Positions 8,436 through 16,086 of a DNA stretch of 19,076 nucleotides are shown one piece after another. The position numbers and the translations under genes were made by a program. Source of the DNA: an uncultured Prevotella sp. (GTDB lineage: Bacteria > Bacteroidota > Bacteroidia > Bacteroidales > Bacteroidaceae); contig URJQ01000054.1 in assembly GCA_900548195.1 (NCBI GenBank), forward strand, positions 1 to 19,076, written 5' to 3'. The notes beneath the pieces were generated by a model that saw only the letters and a list, made by a program, of their open reading frames with translations, had not been told where the DNA came from and searched no databases. Numbering within the stretch: the stretch's first letter is position 1; each line of letters opens with the position of its first letter.

Positions 8436-9380
8436 TTAAGAGTATCTCAAAATCTGTCCCGGACGAACCTTTACATCGCGGGTAAGATGATTGAGCTTGC
8501 AAAGCTGTGCCACGGTAGTACCACGGCGTTTTGCTATGCTTGTGAGAGTCTCGCCTACAGAAACCTTGTGGTATTTAGTCTCAGAGAATTCGCGAACATT
8601 TCGGTTTCTACCGTTCTTATCAGCAGTTTCTCGAGCGAGCTCGTTAGAACGACCACCTTCAAGAACGAGATTCTTATTGATAGCTACAGACTCATGCTCG
8701 AATGTTTCCTTGCGGAACATATAGTAGTCTGCAGTAACATCTTGATTGACAAAGTCAAAGAGCAATGCAGGATTGAGCGCAACGCCACAGAGGCGGGTCT
8801 CAAAATGAAGGTGAGAACCAGTAGAACGACCTGTGTTGCCACCGAGACCGATAGGCTGACCAGCCTTCACCACTTGATTTTCTTCCACGAGCCAGTCGCT
8901 CATGTGACCGTAGATAGTCTCCAATCCGTTGTTATGACGAATGACGAGGTACTTGCCGTAGCCTGCTCTCTCATATTTCTTGATACGTACTTTACCAGAG
9001 AATGCCGCGCGAATAGTATCGCCGATATAGACTTTGATGTCAAGTCCCTTGTGCATTCTGCCCCAGCGTGGTCCCATCTTGCTGGTGATTACGCGGTTTG
9101 TGGTAGGCATACAGAAGTTGCGGAGATTGATTCTGAATGAATCTGGCAACTCAGTAGCACGATGTGCATAAACATTATTCCAATCATCATAGAGTTGTGC
9201 TGAAGGATTCTCTGTCATTTCTCTTTCTATTATCGACTGAATGCTGAGTGTATCCACTGTACGCATTCTGCGATCTACAGGTGCTTGACGTGCAAGGAGG
9301 TCCTGAGCACATGCTGGTACTGACAAGAGAATTAATACTACACTTACGATTATGACTGTATATATTTGTTTAAGTTTCAT
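8436..9380 (-). CDS. M23 peptidoglycan endopeptidase with C-terminal LysM domain
   Basis: A 314-residue exported zinc peptidase that should cut peptide cross-links in the periplasmic cell wall. Residues 1-25 form a signal peptide ending near PACA-QD. The LytM/M23 domain covers about residues 95-205: zinc ligands His110 and Asp114 (in HKGLD) and His192 (in HLHFE), with His159 (in YGHMS) and His190 as the other active-site histidines. All are present, so it should be active, unlike EnvC- or NlpD-type activators. The C-terminal LysM (about 269-313, starting YHKVSVGETLTSIA) binds glycan strands. This order, M23 first and LysM last, reverses the common LysM-M23 order. A lipobox reading (VPAC) is possible but Pro at -2 argues against it. 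It is monocistronic, with promoter at 9527-9557 and terminator at 8361-8401. Confidence 0.93.
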   Translation of the reverse strand: MKLKQIYTVIIVSVVLILLSVPACAQDLLARQAPVDRRMRTVDTLSIQSIIEREMTENPSAQLYDDWNNVYAHRATELPDSFRINLRNFCMPTTNRVITSKMGPRWGRMHKGLDIKVYIGDTIRAAFSGKVRIKKYERAGYGKYLVIRHNNGLETIYGHMSDWLVEENQVVKAGQPIGLGGNTGRSTGSHLHFETRLCGVALNPALLFDFVNQDVTADYYMFRKETFEHESVAINKNLVLEGGRSNELARETADKNGRNRNVREFSETKYHKVSVGETLTSIAKRRGTTVAQLCKLNHLTRDVKVRPGQILRYS

Positions 9381-9526
9381 TCTAATTATTTTATTATGTC
9401 AATAGGTCCGTGGTTAAGCCATCGCAAAGAAATACAAAAAAAGGAGATGTATTCCAAGAAAAAGCGACTTATTCAAATACAAAATGAATAGAGTAGCGCG
9501 CTGAACCTGTAATCAAAAATTCTCTG

Positions 9527-9557
9527 CAAAGTTAGTAAAAAAAATCGATTTTACAAA
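9527..9557 (-). promoter_or_regulatory. M23 gene promoter, Bacteroidetes type
   Basis: On the minus strand, TTTG (9554-9557), a 19-base spacer, then TAACTTTG (9527-9534): a perfect match in motif and spacing to the Bacteroidetes consensus. It implies a leader of roughly 140 bases before the ATG at 9380. Confidence 0.75.
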
Positions 9558-9660
9558 CCTATATCAAGAAAATAGAGCATTTTTTTAACAAACAAACTTT
9601 ATTTTAACATATTTTTAAATCTTTATTCCTATTTTTTTATGATGAAAATCTTTTTTTTCT

Positions 9661-9668
9661 TACCTTTG
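9661..9668 (+). promoter_or_regulatory. Likely -7 element for the GH43-chrA cluster
   Basis: TACCTTTG fits TAnnTTTG and is followed by GCA, as at the other promoters here. The -33 position holds an A/T-rich run rather than a clear TTTG. Transcription would begin near 9675, leaving a leader of about 88 bases. Within the leader, GGACATTGTCC (9710-9720) is a perfect dyad of 5 bp around one base and could be an operator or a small hairpin. Confidence 0.55.
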
Positions 9669-9762
9669 CATCAGATTTAGGATACACGGACTAAGGACGA
9701 TAACAGCAAGGACATTGTCCGACAAAAGTTCGCATATATTATGGTAATTAACTACAGAAACT

Positions 9763-11877
9763 ATGACATTTATCAGGAATTTCTGCGTTTCCGCACTCAT
9801 GGGAATTAGCATTTTGCAGGCTGGAGCGCAGCATCCAGGCAATCCACAAACTGGTGACAGATACCTCTACTGCCACATGAGCGACCGTGGACAATGGACA
9901 GCATACGCACTTTCGGAAGATGGTATGCACTTCCATGATTTGCTTTGTGGCGACTCCATCTTCTCACCTTACGAGATGGCTGGCATAGAAGGCGGTACGC
10001 GCGACGCGTATATATGTAGGAAACATGACCTTTCAGGCTACATCATGGTAACCACGGACATGAAAAACTCTATGACCAAGCGCCTCGGAAAGAAATCAGA
10101 ATGGGACAACTACGGAATAAACCTTCTCACTTCCGATGACCTCATCCACTGGAAATCCACCACATTCGACTTCCGTAAGGGACTAAGCATATTCTCTGAT
10201 GGAAAGGACAGCAAGCGTTCCATCTACAAAGATTGGAGCACCATCAATCGAGTATGGGCGCCACAGATATTCTGGGACGCTGAATACATCTGGCCGGACG
10301 GTAAGAAAGGCGGATATTTCATATATTATTCCCTCTGGAATCGTGACGAAGAGAAATACGACAGGATGTATTACTCATACGCTGATGAGACCTTTACCAC
10401 GCTGACTCAGCCACGATTGCTCTTCGATTGGGGCTACGCCACCATTGATGCAGACATCAATTTCGTACCAGCCGACGGACTTTACCACATGATGATTAAG
10501 AAAGAAGGCGGTCAACCGGGACTCTTCGCCTCTACAAGCCATTCGCTTACAGGTCCTTGGCATGAGCCGGACACAAAGGATTTCGTCAATTTCGAAGGAA
10601 ATAAGAAATGTGAGGGCGTGTCTGCTTTTCAACTCGTGGGCGACAGCACCTGGCGTATTGCTTACATAGAGTATTCTTCCCGTCCTCGCAACTATCGTAT
10701 CTGCAAGGCAGACAAGTATATGCGCAACTTCTCTTCTCCGCAGAACATCGAGGGAGTAAATGGTCCGCAGCATGGCTCTTTCATGCGTATCACTAAGGAG
10801 GAGTATGACCGTCTGCAGGCGTGGAGCGACAAATTAGAGGCACAACATCTTGCTCCTAATCGCAATAACCCTGTCATTCCGGGTAGATTTGCCGACCCTG
10901 AGATTCTTTTTTCACAAAAGACTGGAAAATATTACCTCTACCCTACCACCGATGGAATAGAGGGATGGAAGGGACATGACTTCAAAGTGTTCTCTTCCGA
11001 CGATATGAAATCATGGAAAAAGGAAGGCACTATCATCGACCTTGCTTCCAATCAGGTATCTTGGGCTAATGATTGTGCCTGGGCTCCTTGCGCTATCGAA
11101 GCGGCTTACCTGAAAGGCAAGATATGCAATACACCGGAAATGATGGCACGTCTCGCCGCTGAGCGTGCCAAAGCAGACAAGAAAGGCAAGCCTTCCAAGA
11201 AGATTTCTTACCGCACTTTCTATTATTTCACTGCTGGAAAGCGTATCGGAGTGGCTGTAAGCGACAATCCTACAGGACCTTTCATCGACCCTATCGGCAA
11301 ACCGTTGCTGGACAAAGCGCCTGCAGGACAGAGTGGACAAGTCATTGACCCTGACGTATTTCAGGACCCTAAGACCGGTAAATACTATCTATATTGGGGA
11401 AATTCATATATGGCAGTATCTGAATTGGGCGATGATATGACCAGTATCAAGGATACCAAGGTGCTTATTCCTCGCAACAAAAAGCGCGAATACAACTATA
11501 ATGAGGGCACTTACGTATTCTATCGCGATGGCAAATACTATTTCATGTGGTCGGAAAACGACACCCGTTCCACATATTATCGTGTGCGCTATCTTATCAG
11601 CGACTCTCCTACTGAGTTCGTCCGCGATGGTAAACCTGCCAAAACCGAGAAGACAATAGTCATCTCTCAAGACCCTTCCAAGCAGATTTTCGGCACCGGA
11701 CACCATGCTATCATCCAGGAACCTGGCACTGATGAATGGTACATAGTATATCATCGCTTCGCTCGTCCCGACGGTGTGAAGATGGGATGGTCAGCCGGTT
11801 ACAACCGTGAAGTATGTATTGACAAACTTGAATTCAACGAAGATGGAACAATTAAAGCAGTCAGACCTTCTTTATAA
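9763..11877 (+). CDS. Two-domain family 43 glycoside hydrolase, exported
   Basis: A 704-residue glycosidase with signal peptide at about 1-22 (ending LQAGA-QH). GH43 enzymes are inverting five-bladed propellers acting mostly on arabinose- or xylose-containing plant glycans. The C-terminal half (about 370-704) has the full triad: base Asp378 in RFADPEI, pKa modulator Asp529 in VIDPDVF, and acid Glu581 in NEGTYVFYRDG. The N-terminal half (about 25-360) reads as a second propeller, with WAPQIFW, TIDADINF and CEGVSAF segments in the expected order, but its GGTRDAY replaces the usual ADP motif, so its catalytic state is uncertain. The substrate cannot be read from sequence. No SusC/SusD pair is nearby, so this is not a standard polysaccharide utilisation locus. 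It overlaps the start of the first chrA by 35 bases, implying co-transcription. Confidence 0.88.
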   Translation: MTFIRNFCVSALMGISILQAGAQHPGNPQTGDRYLYCHMSDRGQWTAYALSEDGMHFHDLLCGDSIFSPYEMAGIEGGTRDAYICRKHDLSGYIMVTTDMKNSMTKRLGKKSEWDNYGINLLTSDDLIHWKSTTFDFRKGLSIFSDGKDSKRSIYKDWSTINRVWAPQIFWDAEYIWPDGKKGGYFIYYSLWNRDEEKYDRMYYSYADETFTTLTQPRLLFDWGYATIDADINFVPADGLYHMMIKKEGGQPGLFASTSHSLTGPWHEPDTKDFVNFEGNKKCEGVSAFQLVGDSTWRIAYIEYSSRPRNYRICKADKYMRNFSSPQNIEGVNGPQHGSFMRITKEEYDRLQAWSDKLEAQHLAPNRNNPVIPGRFADPEILFSQKTGKYYLYPTTDGIEGWKGHDFKVFSSDDMKSWKKEGTIIDLASNQVSWANDCAWAPCAIEAAYLKGKICNTPEMMARLAAERAKADKKGKPSKKISYRTFYYFTAGKRIGVAVSDNPTGPFIDPIGKPLLDKAPAGQSGQVIDPDVFQDPKTGKYYLYWGNSYMAVSELGDDMTSIKDTKVLIPRNKKREYNYNEGTYVFYRDGKYYFMWSENDTRSTYYRVRYLISDSPTEFVRDGKPAKTEKTIVISQDPSKQIFGTGHHAIIQEPGTDEWYIVYHRFARPDGVKMGWSAGYNREVCIDKLEFNEDGTIKAVRPSL

Positions 11878-12403
11878 GATGTTCTCCACATTCTTCCGCA
11901 TAGGCCTCTTCACCATTGGAGGGGGCTATGCCATGATTCCTATCATCGAATCGGAAGTGGTGGACAAGCATAAATGGATAGACAAGACGCAGTTTCTCGA
12001 CCTCATTGCCGTGGCGCAATCATGTCCGGGCGTCTTTGCCATCAACATTTCCACATTCATCGGCTATAAGCTCAACAAGACATGGGGAGCTTTCTGGTGC
12101 GCTCTCGGCACCGCATTGCCGTCTCTTCTCATCATTCTTGCCATCGCTATGTTCTTCCGACACTTCCAGGACATACCGTGGGTAGCATCTATGTTTGCTG
12201 GAATCAGACCGGCTGTAGTGGCGCTTATCGCAGTGCCGACGTGGAATCTTGCACGCCGCGCCAACATCAATTTCTTCACTTGTTGGATTCCTATCATCAG
12301 TGCGCTGCTGATATGGGGACTGGGCGTCAATCCTATTTATATCATTATTGCCGCTGGTGTAGGAGGATTTATCTACGGACAGTATATAAAACCTACTGAA
12401 TAA
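11843..12403 (+). CDS. ChrA family transporter, first half-size subunit
   Basis: A 186-residue inner-membrane protein of the CHR superfamily (short-chain, single-domain type). It has the family signature FRIGLFTIGGGYAMIP near the N terminus, the AQSCPG motif (variant of the Q-PGP loop), and about five or six hydrophobic segments including LIIILAIAMFF and IYIIIAAGVGGF. Short-chain CHR proteins occur as adjacent pairs that together replace the two halves of full-length ChrA. Characterised members export chromate, but many homologues have unknown substrates. The ATG at 11843 lies inside the GH43 3' end in another frame; an alternative ATG at 11879, one base after the GH43 stop, would give 174 residues beginning MFSTFF and is also credible. 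Confidence 0.85.
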   Translation: MEQLKQSDLLYKMFSTFFRIGLFTIGGGYAMIPIIESEVVDKHKWIDKTQFLDLIAVAQSCPGVFAINISTFIGYKLNKTWGAFWCALGTALPSLLIILAIAMFFRHFQDIPWVASMFAGIRPAVVALIAVPTWNLARRANINFFTCWIPIISALLIWGLGVNPIYIIIAAGVGGFIYGQYIKPTE

Positions 12404-12404
12404 G

Positions 12405-12443
12405 CACGCTTTACGTCGCTTAATACCAATGCTTTCACATCAG
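12405..12443. repeat. Degenerate copy of the 22-bp repeat seen at 8127-8258 (tentative)
   Basis: The 59-bp gap between the two chrA genes contains CACGCTTTACGTCGCTTAAT followed by ACC and then AATGCTTTCACATC. This mirrors the GCTTTTAC...TAATATC...ATGCTTTTAC order of the second array, with a spacing of about 23 bases. It amounts to about 1.6 units. Confidence 0.35.
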
Positions 12444-12462
12444 AAAAAGATATATATTGAAT

Positions 12463-13032
12463 ATGCTTTTCATCACGCTTTTCATCACATTCTTCATGAT
12501 TGGTCTCTTCGGATTCGGAGGAGGATACGGTATGCTCTCACTTATTCAGACCGAAGTGGTGCGTAATCACCATTGGATGACCTCGTCAGAGTTTACTAAT
12601 ATCGTGGCTATCTCACAGATGACACCAGGACCTATCGGCATCAATTCCGCCACTTACTGCGGCTATACCGCTGTTCTCAATGCCACAGGCAATCCCATTC
12701 TCGGTATGCTTGGTTCGCTTACAGCCACCTTTGCCCTCGTTTTCCCTACCTTCGTATTGATGATTCTCATCAGCAAAATGTTTATGAAATATATGGATAA
12801 GGACGGTGTGCAGAGCGCATTTGCTGGCTTGCGCCCAGCTGTAGTAGGACTCCTTGCCGCCGCAACCCTCCTTCTCTGCAACGAAGAGAATTTCTCCACC
12901 CCCGACAATCCTTGGCAATTCTATATCTCCATCTTTATTTTCATCGCCACTCTCGTCGGTGTGATGTTCGTAAAAATCAATCCAATAAAGATGATTCTCT
13001 ACGCCGCCTTCGCCGGATTGGTGCTTCTTTAG
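12463..13032 (+). CDS. ChrA family transporter, second half-size subunit
   Basis: A 189-residue inner-membrane protein, partner of the preceding gene, with FMIGLFGFGGGYGMLSLIQ near the start, SQMTPGPIGINSATYCGY (the canonical Q-PGP motif, better kept here than in the first subunit) and FAGLRPAVVGLLAAATLL. It has about five or six membrane segments. The ATG at 12463 is used; a TTG two codons upstream is unlikely. It begins 59 bases after the first subunit. Two tandem in-frame copies of a 12-base segment at its start (12466-12489 region) give the repeated L/T-FIT residues. The pair probably forms one heteromeric transporter; the substrate is unproven. Confidence 0.87.
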   Translation: MLFITLFITFFMIGLFGFGGGYGMLSLIQTEVVRNHHWMTSSEFTNIVAISQMTPGPIGINSATYCGYTAVLNATGNPILGMLGSLTATFALVFPTFVLMILISKMFMKYMDKDGVQSAFAGLRPAVVGLLAAATLLLCNEENFSTPDNPWQFYISIFIFIATLVGVMFVKINPIKMILYAAFAGLVLL

Positions 13033-13042
13033 TCATGTAATT

Positions 13043-13191
13043 AGCCACCGTGTCGGGCGCATCACCGCCAGGTATAAGCAAGAATAAGAAGAAAGAATCC
13101 CACAGGCGTCAGCCATTCTTCATTCCTCATTCTTCATTCTTCATTTAAGAAGAGCCACCGTGTCGGGCGCGTCACCGCCCGATATAAGCAA
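13043..13191. repeat. Two REP-like direct repeats of 39 bp with palindromic core
   Basis: Copies at 13043-13081 and 13153-13191 share AGCCACCGTGTCGGGCGC at the start, then TCACCGCC, and TATAAGCAA at the end, with about three differences. In the second copy TCGGGCG and CGCCCGA form a 7-bp stem around CGTCAC; in the first the stem is reduced to GGCG/CGCC. Between them lies a 71-bp spacer whose end is an (ATTCTTC)-like low-complexity run at 13117-13145. The G/C-rich core is unlike the nearby spacers, as expected for a dispersed REP-like element. Confidence 0.75.
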
Positions 13192-13203
13192 AATTACAGA
13201 CAA

Positions 13204-13243
13204 GCCAAAGGCAGGAATTGCTTTCGCAATCCCTGCCTTTGGC
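13204..13243 (-). terminator. Long hairpin at the 3' end of the nucleoside kinase gene
   Basis: An 18-bp stem (GCCAAAGGCAGG arm at 13204-13221, complement at 13226-13243) with one imperfect position. As minus-strand RNA the imperfect pair becomes a GU wobble and the loop is GAAA (GNRA class), so it is better suited to the minus strand. It lies 26 bases past the kinase stop. The following U-run is weak (UUGUCUGU), so termination may be inefficient. Confidence 0.65.
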
Positions 13244-13269
13244 ATATATAGCCCAGCGATGTCCACCGA

Positions 13270-14970
13270 CTAATACTTGAAACTCGATCCTCCCACAAAC
13301 TCACGCATAATGCTCGTAGGAGGAATTTCCTTGTCACTGACCGGAGTAAAGTAATGTATAAACTTCAGAAGACGGTGAGCCTCAGCATACTCAGGACAGT
13401 TTTTCGGCACAGAAGACAATATCGGCTCTGCATGATTGCGAAGCACTGCAAACTCAATATTGAGCGCCGAATTGAACATTACGTCAGCATTCTCCTGATA
13501 AGGGAATATCCATTGCTCCTCAGCCTCACAGACATTAGGCCACTGACTGATAGTATCACGCACGGAATGTGCCCCACTATTGTAGTCACGGATTATGCGT
13601 CTGAGCAGACGATTGTCGCGAGTAGGAATCCAATTATGGTCATCGAGCGACACGCTTGTAAGGGCTGAAGTGTAAATCTTATACTTATGATCGTCTGAAA
13701 CGTCAGATGTCAGACGAGGATTGAGCGCATGAATGCCCTCGATAATCAGCACATGACGATCCTTTATCCTCAGTTTCTTACCATTCCATTCACGTAATCC
13801 CGTAGTAAAGTTATACTCCGGCACCTCCACCTCTTCGCCATTGAGCAGTCGAGCGAGGTGTTCGCTGAGCAGATTATGATCCACTGTCTCGAAATTATCA
13901 AAGTCATACTGCCCATTAGGGAGCAAAGGCGTATCGGTACGATTGACGAAATAGTCGTCAGTAGAGAAGCTCATAGGGCGCAATCCGCAAGCAAGAAGCT
14001 GCACAGAGAGGCGCTTGCAGAATGTCGTCTTTCCCGAACTTGACGGTCCAGTGATAAGCACCAGCTTCAGACCTTGCTCCTTATAGCGTCTATTTATTTC
14101 CTCAGCGATGTTTACTATCTTCTTTTCCTGCAAGGCTTCCGATACCTGTATGAGCTCAGTAGCCATGCCATTGAGGCAAGCTTTGTTCACATCGCCGACA
14201 TTCGACATACGCATTATAACGTTCCATTTCACCTGTTCCTTATACACCTCATAGGTATTAGGCTGCGGAATCATCTCTGCCACATGGTCAGGCTCATGCG
14301 CATCTGGCACGAGAAGGAGCATTCCTCCATCTCCATACGGCTCAAGTCCGAACACATTGAGATAACCTGTGGATGGCACAAGCGGACCATAATAGTAATC
14401 CACGCAGTCTTCCAGAGAGTAAGCATCAGTATATACCTTGCCAGAAGTCTCGAGCAGACGCACCTTATCCATATATCCTCTCTCGCGGAATAATCGTATA
14501 GCGTCCTCAGTAGGCATCTCACTGCGGTGGAAAGGATAGTCTGCCGCTATTATTTCCTTCATTCTTTGGCGAATCATATCCACGTCATCAGTGGTCACTC
14601 CACGGCGTGAAGCACCATCAGAATGCCCCATCTTGGCTGTAGTCTTTATAAAATTGCAGTAGTATCCCCTTGATATCGGGTGCTCAATATACAGTTTACT
14701 GCCAGGAAAAACGTCCTGCGAAGCCTTACAAAGCACAAAGCAAAGCGAGCGAATATAGGCTCTCATGCCGCTCGGCTCATCGAGTTCTACATACTCTATG
14801 TCCCTATTCTGATAGAGACGAAACTTTAATCCCTGCGAGGCATTATTGACTTTAGCCGACACTACGGGATATTTAAACTTGAGATTAAACTCAGGAAGTA
14901 TCTCGAGCAGTGAGCTTCCCACTGGAAAACTCTTAGTCTCATTGGTGTTTTTACATCTTATCTGGAGCAT
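13270..14970 (-). CDS. TGS-domain nucleoside (uridine-type) kinase
   Basis: A cytoplasmic P-loop kinase of 566 residues, probably phosphorylating a nucleoside such as uridine or cytidine, or another small metabolite. The N terminus is a TGS-like domain (MLQIRCKN..., SLLEIL), followed by a segment similar to the accessory domain of threonyl/alanyl-tRNA synthetases (about 90-230). The C-terminal half is a phosphoribulokinase/uridine kinase domain with Walker A GPSSSGKTT at 308-316 (Lys314) and motifs FSTDDYF and IIEGIHALN. No aminoacylation core is present, so it is not a tRNA synthetase. The ATG at 14970 is chosen because the TGS fold starts there; the frame extends upstream to an ATG at 15006, adding 12 residues that do not fit the family. 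It appears monocistronic. The exact substrate is not settled by sequence. Confidence 0.87.
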   Translation of the reverse strand: MLQIRCKNTNETKSFPVGSSLLEILPEFNLKFKYPVVSAKVNNASQGLKFRLYQNRDIEYVELDEPSGMRAYIRSLCFVLCKASQDVFPGSKLYIEHPISRGYYCNFIKTTAKMGHSDGASRRGVTTDDVDMIRQRMKEIIAADYPFHRSEMPTEDAIRLFRERGYMDKVRLLETSGKVYTDAYSLEDCVDYYYGPLVPSTGYLNVFGLEPYGDGGMLLLVPDAHEPDHVAEMIPQPNTYEVYKEQVKWNVIMRMSNVGDVNKACLNGMATELIQVSEALQEKKIVNIAEEINRRYKEQGLKLVLITGPSSSGKTTFCKRLSVQLLACGLRPMSFSTDDYFVNRTDTPLLPNGQYDFDNFETVDHNLLSEHLARLLNGEEVEVPEYNFTTGLREWNGKKLRIKDRHVLIIEGIHALNPRLTSDVSDDHKYKIYTSALTSVSLDDHNWIPTRDNRLLRRIIRDYNSGAHSVRDTISQWPNVCEAEEQWIFPYQENADVMFNSALNIEFAVLRNHAEPILSSVPKNCPEYAEAHRLLKFIHYFTPVSDKEIPPTSIMREFVGGSSFKY

Positions 14971-15097
14971 AGGTAATGATTGGTTGCAATGTTTTGGTGT
15001 GGACATTTATGGATTACAGCATTACAATTAATGCATTAAGGCATTGATAATTGTGGTTTATAAGATTAAATAATTGCACATTACGTATTATAAAAAA

Positions 15098-15131
15098 CGA
15101 ATTATGAACTATGAATTATGCATTATGAATT
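15098..15131. repeat. Low-complexity ATTATGAAT-type repeat
   Basis: Imperfect short repeats around ATTATGAACTATGAATTATG and CATTATGAATTC, lying in the leader of the minus-strand kinase gene. Its function is unknown. Confidence 0.5.
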
Positions 15132-15147
15132 CATCAAAGTCCGTTGG

Positions 15148-15178
15148 CAAAGTTAATAAAAAGTAACGGAAAAAGAAA
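15148..15178 (-). promoter_or_regulatory. Likely promoter of the nucleoside kinase gene
   Basis: On the minus strand, TAACTTTG (15148-15155) is preceded at 19 bases by TTTC (15175-15178), one base off the -33 TTTG. It implies a leader of about 170 bases, long and A/T-rich, containing the ATTATGAAT repeats. Confidence 0.55.
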
Positions 15179-15218
15179 GTATTTCGCGCTTATTTTTCGC
15201 TTTTTCAGAAATAATCTG

Positions 15219-15226
15219 TATCTTTG
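15219..15226 (+). promoter_or_regulatory. Likely -7 element for the nucleosidase-fkp pair
   Basis: TATCTTTG followed by CAG fits TAnnTTTG. The -33 region (15195-15199, TTTCG) is a partial match. It is divergent from the kinase promoter at 15148, the two being about 60 bases apart. The resulting leader of about 150 bases contains a 6-bp hairpin (TCAGCC at 15283-15288, GGCTGA at 15297-15302) and then the C/A-rich tract. Confidence 0.55.
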
Positions 15227-15301
15227 CAGTCTATCGGCAAGACGCATCATTACCAAAGAAGCTAACTCGCCAAGCCCCCATGTCAGCCACATTGCCGGCT
15301 G

Positions 15302-15384
15302 ATAACCCACAAAAACCACAACCAACAAACCACAACCAACGACCAATAACCCACAAAAAAAAACAATAACCCACAACCAAAAAA
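15302..15384 (+). promoter_or_regulatory. C/A-only leader with three ATAACCCACAA copies before the nucleosidase start
   Basis: From 15304 to the ATG the 81 bases are A or C except for one G (15341) and two T (15347, 15367). ATAACCCACAA occurs exactly at 15302, 15346 and 15366. Such a tract cannot fold on itself, so it would leave the start codon fully open, with an A-rich stretch just before ATG as is usual for Bacteroidetes genes without Shine-Dalgarno sites. Confidence 0.6.
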
Positions 15385-16086
15385 ATGAATATCTGCTATA
15401 TCGTAGCCATGCAGGCTGAAGCTCAGCCTTTCATAGACCATTATGGAGTGGAGGAAATCAAAGATTTCTTTGCTCCATTGCCATGCAAATTATACACCAC
15501 CAAGATACTTGATTCCACTCTTAACATAGTGCTCAATGGCCAACAGCATGGCTCTGACCTCGTAGGATGCGAGGCAGCGAGTGTGGCTACGCTCGCTGCT
15601 ATCCAGCGACTCAATCCCGATATCATCATCAATAGTGGCACCTGTGGCGCTTTCATGAGTGATGGAGCTGACATTGCAGACGTATATCTCGGCAATGGAG
15701 TGATGTTCCATGACCGTCGTGTGCCTGGTGACGACGAATGGGGAACGCAAGCTTTGGGCAACTACCCTGTATATAATAAGGTGGAAGAGATGGCTTCTGC
15801 CATCGGAATGAAGCTTGGCAAAGTGACTACTGGTTCCAGTCTTGATATGCAACCATGCGACCTTGAGATAATAAAGGCGAATGGTGGTCAACTGAAAGAT
15901 ATGGAAGGGGCCGCTATTGCCTTCGTATGCTCTTTGTTTCAGAAGCCTATTCTCTTTGTGAAATCTGTCACTGACCTTTGTGATAATGGCGCTGAAACCA
16001 TCGAAGAATTCAGACGCAACCTATCAAAGGCAAGCGAAGCTTTGCGCAAAGCCAATATTAAGGTGATAGATTACCTTACGAAATAA
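15385..16086 (+). CDS. mtnN: 5'-methylthioadenosine/S-adenosylhomocysteine nucleosidase
   Basis: A cytoplasmic enzyme that hydrolyses methylthioadenosine and S-adenosylhomocysteine to adenine plus the thioribose product, recycling the by-products of SAM-dependent reactions. It has 233 residues, the usual length for the family. The catalytic residues fall at exactly the positions known for the E. coli enzyme: Glu12 (in MQAEAQPF), Glu174 (in DMEGAAIA) and Asp197 (in SVTDL). The nucleoside phosphorylase core motif SGTCGAF is at about 84-90. A related purine/futalosine nucleosidase role is possible, but the motifs favour MTA/SAH. The start is fixed by ATG after the C/A leader. fkp follows 99 bases downstream on the same strand, behind a weak hairpin, so read-through is possible. 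Confidence 0.88.
   Translation: MNICYIVAMQAEAQPFIDHYGVEEIKDFFAPLPCKLYTTKILDSTLNIVLNGQQHGSDLVGCEAASVATLAAIQRLNPDIIINSGTCGAFMSDGADIADVYLGNGVMFHDRRVPGDDEWGTQALGNYPVYNKVEEMASAIGMKLGKVTTGSSLDMQPCDLEIIKANGGQLKDMEGAAIAFVCSLFQKPILFVKSVTDLCDNGAETIEEFRRNLSKASEALRKANIKVIDYLTK

Noticed and set aside
8406..9140. Plus-strand frame of 244 codons
   Set aside because: It is antisense to the M23/LysM gene, whose catalytic motifs and signal peptide are clear; the plus-strand product has no recognisable features.
9309..9380. Lipoprotein signal on the M23 protein
   Set aside because: The candidate lipobox VPAC has Pro at -2, and a standard signal peptidase I site follows directly.
14971..15006. Upstream ATG for the nucleoside kinase
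   Set aside because: The added 12 residues precede a typical TGS start and do not fit the family.
15227..15302. SAM- or SAH-type riboswitch in the nucleosidase leader
   Set aside because: Only a single 6-bp hairpin is visible; no known riboswitch core could be matched by eye.
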